Below are positions 59,080 to 64,000 of a DNA stretch of 64,000 bases, piece after piece. Origin of the DNA: Antedon bifida (lineage: Eukaryota; Echinodermata; Crinoidea; Comatulida; Antedonidae); the NCBI GenBank assembly GCA_963402885.1, contig OY727100.1, forward strand, positions 18,259,395 through 18,323,394. Direction: 5' to 3'. The notes beneath the pieces are model-generated. The model did not search any database. It saw only the letters and a program-made list of their open reading frames with translations, and was not told the origin of the DNA. Position numbers and translations under genes: made by a program. The stretch's first letter is position 1. Every line of letters begins with the position of its first letter.

Positions 59080-59175
59080 AGTCGCGTGCAAAACTCTACA
59101 GCTCACTATGTCGGTCGGTTGGTCGGTTGGTCGGTCGGTCGGTCGGTAAACACTAACTCAAATTTGCGCACGCAA
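59080..59175 (+). mobile_element. CGGT-array element (family S), short copy
   Basis: agtcgcgtgcaaaactctac, 'agctcactatgtcggtcggt', eight CGGT/TGGT units, 'gtaaacactaact', then a changed right end gcgcacgcaaat. Confidence 0.65.
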
Positions 59176-59929
59176 ATAGCATTGTTGCTTTAAATTATAG
59201 TTTTCCAGGTAAATAATTTTTGTTCAAAGAGGTTACTTATGTGACATTAAAATGGCATATTCAACAAAACATTTTAAAAAATGTTTTTTTTTCTCAGGGG
59301 GGACAATATATCTTTAACGAAGAATTATATGATAATGATCGGTGTTCATTATTCAACAATAACGTTTAATAATTACTTTAAATAGAAATAGAAAAGATAG
59401 AATAATATCCCACCACTAAATTACGATAATGTACCATAACCATATATATATGTCTTAAAAATATTCATTGATTGCCGGAGCTCCATTCGATTTAATTTCT
59501 TATCTTGCAGTTTAACATCCGCAGTAACCAGTCGCTAAAACAAAGAAAAAAAACACAAGACGTTGTTGCACCTCGTACTAGCTCAGTAACAATTATTAAT
59601 ACGAAAGAAACACATCCAGCTTTTCTTTTCCATTACAAGGGCGTGCGATTTTTAACACAAACCTGAGTGAACGTGTGATGATTCTGTTGATGATCTATGA
59701 TTTGTTGGTAACATTCAAATGAAACCATTGCGAAAACTTTGAATTTTGACAGCTCAGACGGGAATATGAATACGCATGCGCATAAACAGCGCGTTCAATT
59801 CGCGTGAAAAAAGAAAACGGACTCATACATCGGACGACATAAGATCGTCGTCACTTTGCACGATAATGAAACATTCATATCCGTTCATCAACACCATCCT
59901 AAACATGAGTTTAGTTTCACCATAGTTGT

Positions 59930-60420
59930 CATCATGGTCAGTATTACCTCATCATCATTTATCATTATCACATTGTGTCATTGTCATCTTCCTTGTCATC
60001 ATTCGCATCTTCATCATATATATTGTAGGTATATTGTCATCATCATTGTCACCATTAATCCCATTGTTGTCAACATCATCGTCTCATTAGTCTTTATACT
60101 GTCATTATCTTTATTCTTTCATTCATTGAGCTCTGAATAGGGTTTTTCGTAGTAGTTTAATTACTAATTTCGTTGAATTGGAATAATATAGCGTCAAAAT
60201 GCTCATTGTTATCATCATCATCATCGTTGATATCTTCATTATCGTTATTGTTGTCATGTTCATATAATCATTGTGATCATCAACATTACCATCATAGTCA
60301 TTGTCATCTAAGACAACAGTCAAATTTAATTATTGTTGTCTCAGTTGTCGCCATCATTGTCATGATTGTCATTGTCATTGTTATCCAGTGTCATCGTCGT
60401 CCTCATTATAAACATTTTCA
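59930..60420. repeat. TCATC/TTGTCAT-rich minisatellite, intron 5 of copy C
   Basis: Two degenerate blocks of TCATCAT/TTGTCATTGTCATC units, separated by about 90 bp, in the intron between EGF exon and last exon. Homologous in position to the arrays in copies A and B. The open frames over it are low-complexity artefacts. Confidence 0.75.
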
Positions 60421-61477
60421 ATATCTGAATTATTATTTACCTCTTTGGCATAATTGGCCCGTGAATCCATAGGGACAGTTACATTTTTCTGCTCCCTCAT
60501 CTTCTGTATCCAAGTAACATTCACCACCGTTTTGACAATCAAGGTCACAACCTAGGGCTGGACCTGTTAGCAGTAAAGAAGCAGATAAAATAAATTATAT
60601 TTAAAGAGAATAATATAATCTTTACGTCACGCACCATGTATTATCAGGTAGTAAGAACTAGAAAACAGTAAACAGCCTTGCACAAAATGTTTTCTTTTAG
60701 CCAGGCTTGCAATAGTAAACAAATCGCGAAGATGGATAAAATAATGTAACGGTTGGTTATACGAATTCAAAATATAAAATAATAATAATATTCATTTTTT
60801 ATATAGCGCTTATTGCACACTCCTTCTAAGCGCTTCACATTATTACCCCAGTCATTTTTTTAAATTGAAGAATACACTTGAGGTGTGTTATACTTGCAAT
60901 CTTCGTCATCTAGATCACATGACAAAAAAAATGAGAATACTGTATTTATTGTAAATTGAGCACATTAAAAACACTGTTTTTTATTGAAAATGAATTAAAA
61001 CGTTGCACTCACAATAAAAAATAAAAGGTATAAATAAAAATAAACATTTGTGCTTTTTCATTTGTATTAAAATGAATATTTAAAATGCTTATTAGTTACA
61101 GTTTATCTAAAAGAAGTTTGTTAGAGAAAGAAATTTCCTAGACTGTTGGAATGTTTTGTGAACCGTGAAACATTCATTCAGGTTTGTAGGCCTACTGTAG
61201 TAACAAATGAAATGACACATAGATGGTACCCAGACAATTTCATTGTTTCTTTTTTATTCTTCTGAAGAACGAGACATTTTACCATTTTATATATTTAATT
61301 ATTTTGTGAAAAGAAAATTCCAAAATAATAACATAACATATATATTTGTTATGAATGAATGACACCCCCCATAATAACGGCCATTCTACTTACGGCATAA
61401 TCCATCATCGCACACCACGTTTTCAATATTTGATAAACAACCTGAGCACGATTGACCAAATACTTGGTATGGCCATT

Positions 61478-63082
61478 CTGCCCTGATTTACGAAAGGGCA
61501 TTATCTCAATTTTTTTCAAAATTGAGATTTTTGTCTTACATGACTTTTGAGGGTATAATCTATCATTTAAACTTAACAGCTACTAAATTTTTTTTCTATA
61601 AATATTAAAAATATTAAAAAAATTAAAATCAGTTTGGGCATTATCTTTATTCATACCTACAAAAAATTCAGTAAAAAGCATTATCTCAAAAAAACAATAC
61701 ACAACAGGAAATGATCGCTTGACTGCACACTGCAGCAGTAACAATTATCCAATCAGAGGTCGACTTGATGCATGCTAATTAGCACACTCAAATTATGTTT
61801 GTAGATGTTAACTAAAATAAATTGAATACTTTTAATCAAATTATTGTATTTGACAACCCTAAAATAAATCTATGCAGATACCAAACTAAAATGGAATAAC
61901 ATGGCTGCAAAGGATATTTTCAAGAGCCTATTGAATGAGTAGGCCTAAGTTTAATACTTTTTATTACTTATGTCTTCGTTATTATCCTTGAAAATGTAAA
62001 AAAAATCCAATGGTCATTTGTAGTGTTTTCCAATTGATATTTAAATCAATGTCAAGCAACTTTTGTTATAAAACAATGGCATTGGGAAATTCGTATTTTA
62101 GTCTTTTGAATTACATTTTTTTTGGGTGTGGCTGTAAGTAAGCGTAGTCATTACATTGAATTCCATTACATTGATTATTCCTTTACATTGACTATTCTAT
62201 TACATATTAATATATTTGCATAATATTAATAAATTTGTACTTTTTATAGACAACAAAATGTCTCATACCGACTTCTACGCATACCAAAACTTCATGATGT
62301 TAAAGAAGTACTCTTTAAAAAGGTTGAAACAAAATTATACTGGAAATATGAATATATGGATACCAGGTCTAGAGAGTTTTTAAATATAAACAGGAACTCC
62401 ACAAATTAAAAAAGACAACATAATAAAAAATTTGATTCCACAAACAGAAAACTTTTGGAAAAATCCACCAACTTCAAACGTACGCAAACGCATAAATATA
62501 TCAAATACAAAACTCAAAAACAAAAATCTGTATCAAGATAGAAAATGCGATAAATTACTGTAAATCGAGTTTTTATAAATGGTTTTTTTATGTTTTTGTC
62601 ATCAAATTTCATGAAATCCTTCCAAAGCGAGCACCACAATCCCCCCCCCCCAAACCAATCCCCCCCAAACCAATCCCCACCCCCACAAACACCCTCCCCA
62701 CACCTCGCCCAACAGCCACATGTTACTCCCTCTCATTAACTTTACCTATCCCTACTGCAACATATTTGTCTTGTGCTATTAGATTAGTTTTGTAGTGTAC
62801 ATTCTATGTAAATATAGAGATAATGCCTTTTGTTAAATTATCTATTGTTATTAGTTAGTATGAATAATTTACAAGAAGGAATTATCTCAATTTTGACCCC
62901 CTAAATAATAAATTATTAAAATAAAATTCATGTTACATATTTTCTATATATGTACTAATACCTATTATAACAGAAAAACCATTAATTTGTCTCTAGATTT
63001 TTAAAGATAAACTCAAACACGTTTTGCTTATTTACTCAAAACTACATTTTTTGAGATAATGCCCTTTCGTAAATCAGGGCAG
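61478..63082. mobile_element. Non-autonomous DNA transposon, 32-bp TIRs, CATT target duplication
   Basis: The left end CTGCCCTGATTTACGAAAGG (continuing gcattatctcaa) is repeated exactly inverted at the right end for 32 bp. CATT flanks both sides (61,474-61,477 and 63,083-63,086). The subterminal word gcattatct recurs internally (61,636, 61,679) and 'attatctcaatttt' near 62,881. The interior has a C-rich stretch (62,641-62,760) and no transposase frame. Superfamily undetermined: a 4-bp duplication fits few groups (Sola or Chapaev types among them), and I cannot choose. Confidence 0.9.
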
Positions 63083-63392
63083 CATTGGCCAACTTGGTTT
63101 CCTCTGTAAACACAAAATAGAAGACCGCGTAATGGTTAGTGAATACAGTACACGTGCAACGTACGCAAAGAGTTTGGTAAAATTAATAAAATTGAGTGCT
63201 TTTATATTTGGCAAAGTATTTTGGTATAAAACCTGTTCTGGTTAGCGAGAAGCTAATTATACATTTTGTAGGTAAGCGATGCAAAAAACAAATAATTCAT
63301 TAGTTATATTCCGCTACCTTATTGAATATGCATTTAGGTGCTACGTAACAATTGACCTAAATACAATTCGAAAATGCAAATGATTTCCACAG

Positions 63393-63475
63393 GACCGTCT
63401 GTGTATCCGAATGGTTTAGACAATTAATAAATGGGCTTTGCATGTCGATGTATGGGGTTCGAATCTAAACTTCAT
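63393..63475 (+). mobile_element. tRNA-like SINE/tRNA relic
   Basis: 'gtgtatccgaatggtttaga' (A-box region), 'gggctttgcatgtcgatgta', then ggggttcgaatct (B box). Related to the minus-strand copy at 48,040-48,125, which shares 'acatgtcgatgtatggggtt'-like sequence. In intron 3 of copy C. Confidence 0.55.
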
Positions 63476-63528
63476 AGTGAAAGAGAGTTAATCAGATGGT
63501 CAGCGGGAACCTGAGAAAGTTCGACATT

Positions 63529-63748
63529 TGTCGTATTCGATCGGGAGTTTTACTGTTGAGTGTTGTTCCGTTGAGTACTCCATTTAACGGAGTATTTTGA
63601 GTATTGATATTGTTCTTATAACGAAGCTTTCGTTGTTAACGTTTTTCTATTCGAATGATCAGAATCTGCTTACAATTTACCATTCGAATACAAAAAGTAC
63701 TCAATGAGTCTTTATGTTTACAACGGAGTTCCCAATCGAATACGACAA
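63529..63748. mobile_element. Small inverted-repeat element (MITE-like)
   Basis: 'ttgtcgtattcgatcgggag' at 63,529-63,548 pairs with 'cccaatcgaatacgacaa' at 63,731-63,748 (one mismatch). 'acggagt', 'gtactc' and 'attcgaat' words inside are also mirrored. No coding capacity. It lies directly after the SINE head. Confidence 0.5.
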
Positions 63749-64000
63749 TTTTCACATTAACTGAAATTATATGAACCTGTCATCACTCAAGCGCTAGGTA
63801 TAATATAACATGGAAACAGGGACAAGTTAAATTACAATTAATTTAACTCTTCCCCGATGAAACTCAGCATAGATTTTTAAATGTTTTAGAAGTAACTGTA
63901 ACTGTTCTGAAATATATAATTACGTGTAGGCCTAATATCTTTCTAAAAAAGCATTTACCTTGATATGTAGTTACACACAATGAATGTTCCGCTTCCGAAA

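Larger units (their letters stand above)
59512..64000 (-). pseudogene. CAP-EGF gene, copy C (partial; exon 4 split by a transposon)
   Basis: Exons seen: 3 (63,959 to beyond 64,000; FGSGTFIVCNYIS), 4 (63,087-63,103 plus 61,394-61,477), 5 (60,441-60,563; EGF, CDLDCQNGGEC ... CNCPYGFTGQLC), 6 (59,512-59,534; ATGYCGC, stop TAA). Exons 1-2 lie beyond the window edge. Exon 4 is interrupted by the 1,605-bp element at 61,478-63,082. Without the element and one copy of its 4-bp duplication the exon is exactly 101 nt, as in copy A, and the frame reads GNQVGQWPYQVFGQSCSGC. Exons 5 and 6 have the same lengths (123 and 23 nt) and phases as A and B and no stops. So the coding sequence was intact until the insertion. 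This allele should not make a full-length product unless the element is spliced out. Confidence 0.8.

Noticed and set aside
59856..60472. Ser/His/Ile-rich open frames
   Set aside because: Low-complexity TCATC repeats in intron 5 of copy C; no splice or start context.
63393..63475. tRNA gene
   Set aside because: A and B boxes are present, but no closed cloverleaf or acceptor stem. A second diverged copy exists at 48,040-48,125, so it fits a SINE or relic.

Overview
The window is AT-rich eukaryotic nuclear DNA, apparently from a marine invertebrate. Genes have short exons with GT-AG introns. Repeats make up much of the sequence (LINEs, tRNA-like SINEs, MITEs, Helitron-type ends, minisatellites), and the palindrome AGGCCT/TAGGCCTA is very frequent, which I associate with echinoderm genomes. 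An echinoderm is my best guess and is inference only. Nothing looks bacterial or plasmid-like.

Layout. All four genes I can reconstruct lie on the minus strand. (1) 7,875-27,740: a six-exon gene encoding 496 residues. It has an N-terminal membrane anchor, an FkbM-type methyltransferase domain and a C-terminal domain resembling a degenerate NodB/polysaccharide-deacetylase fold. All six exons join in frame from ATG to stop. Its introns hold a foldback-like element, nested LINEs, MITEs and one ALG6-like exon. (2) 35,845-40,279, 41,262-49,708 and 59,512-beyond 64,000: a tandem cluster of three paralogous secreted CAP-EGF genes sharing the same six-exon plan and intron phases. The middle copy (B) is intact (281 aa). 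Copy A has a frameshift in exon 2. Copy C has a 1,605-bp inverted-repeat transposon inserted in coding exon 4, with a 4-bp target duplication.

Between and inside these genes are about ten copies of a short element built around a CGGT tetranucleotide array and AGTCGCGTG inverted ends, three copies of a long AT-rich repeat (R1), three of another (R2), a 1.24-kb unit repeated three times in tandem (55-58.8 kb), and TCATC-type minisatellites at the same intron position in all three CAP-EGF paralogs. The stretches 28-35.8 kb and 50-59 kb have no gene I can support.

The FkbM gene is probably a secretory-pathway enzyme acting on glycans or another secreted substrate. The CAP-EGF genes look like a locally expanded secreted family of which one of three copies is clearly still coding. 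No functional link between the two loci is visible.
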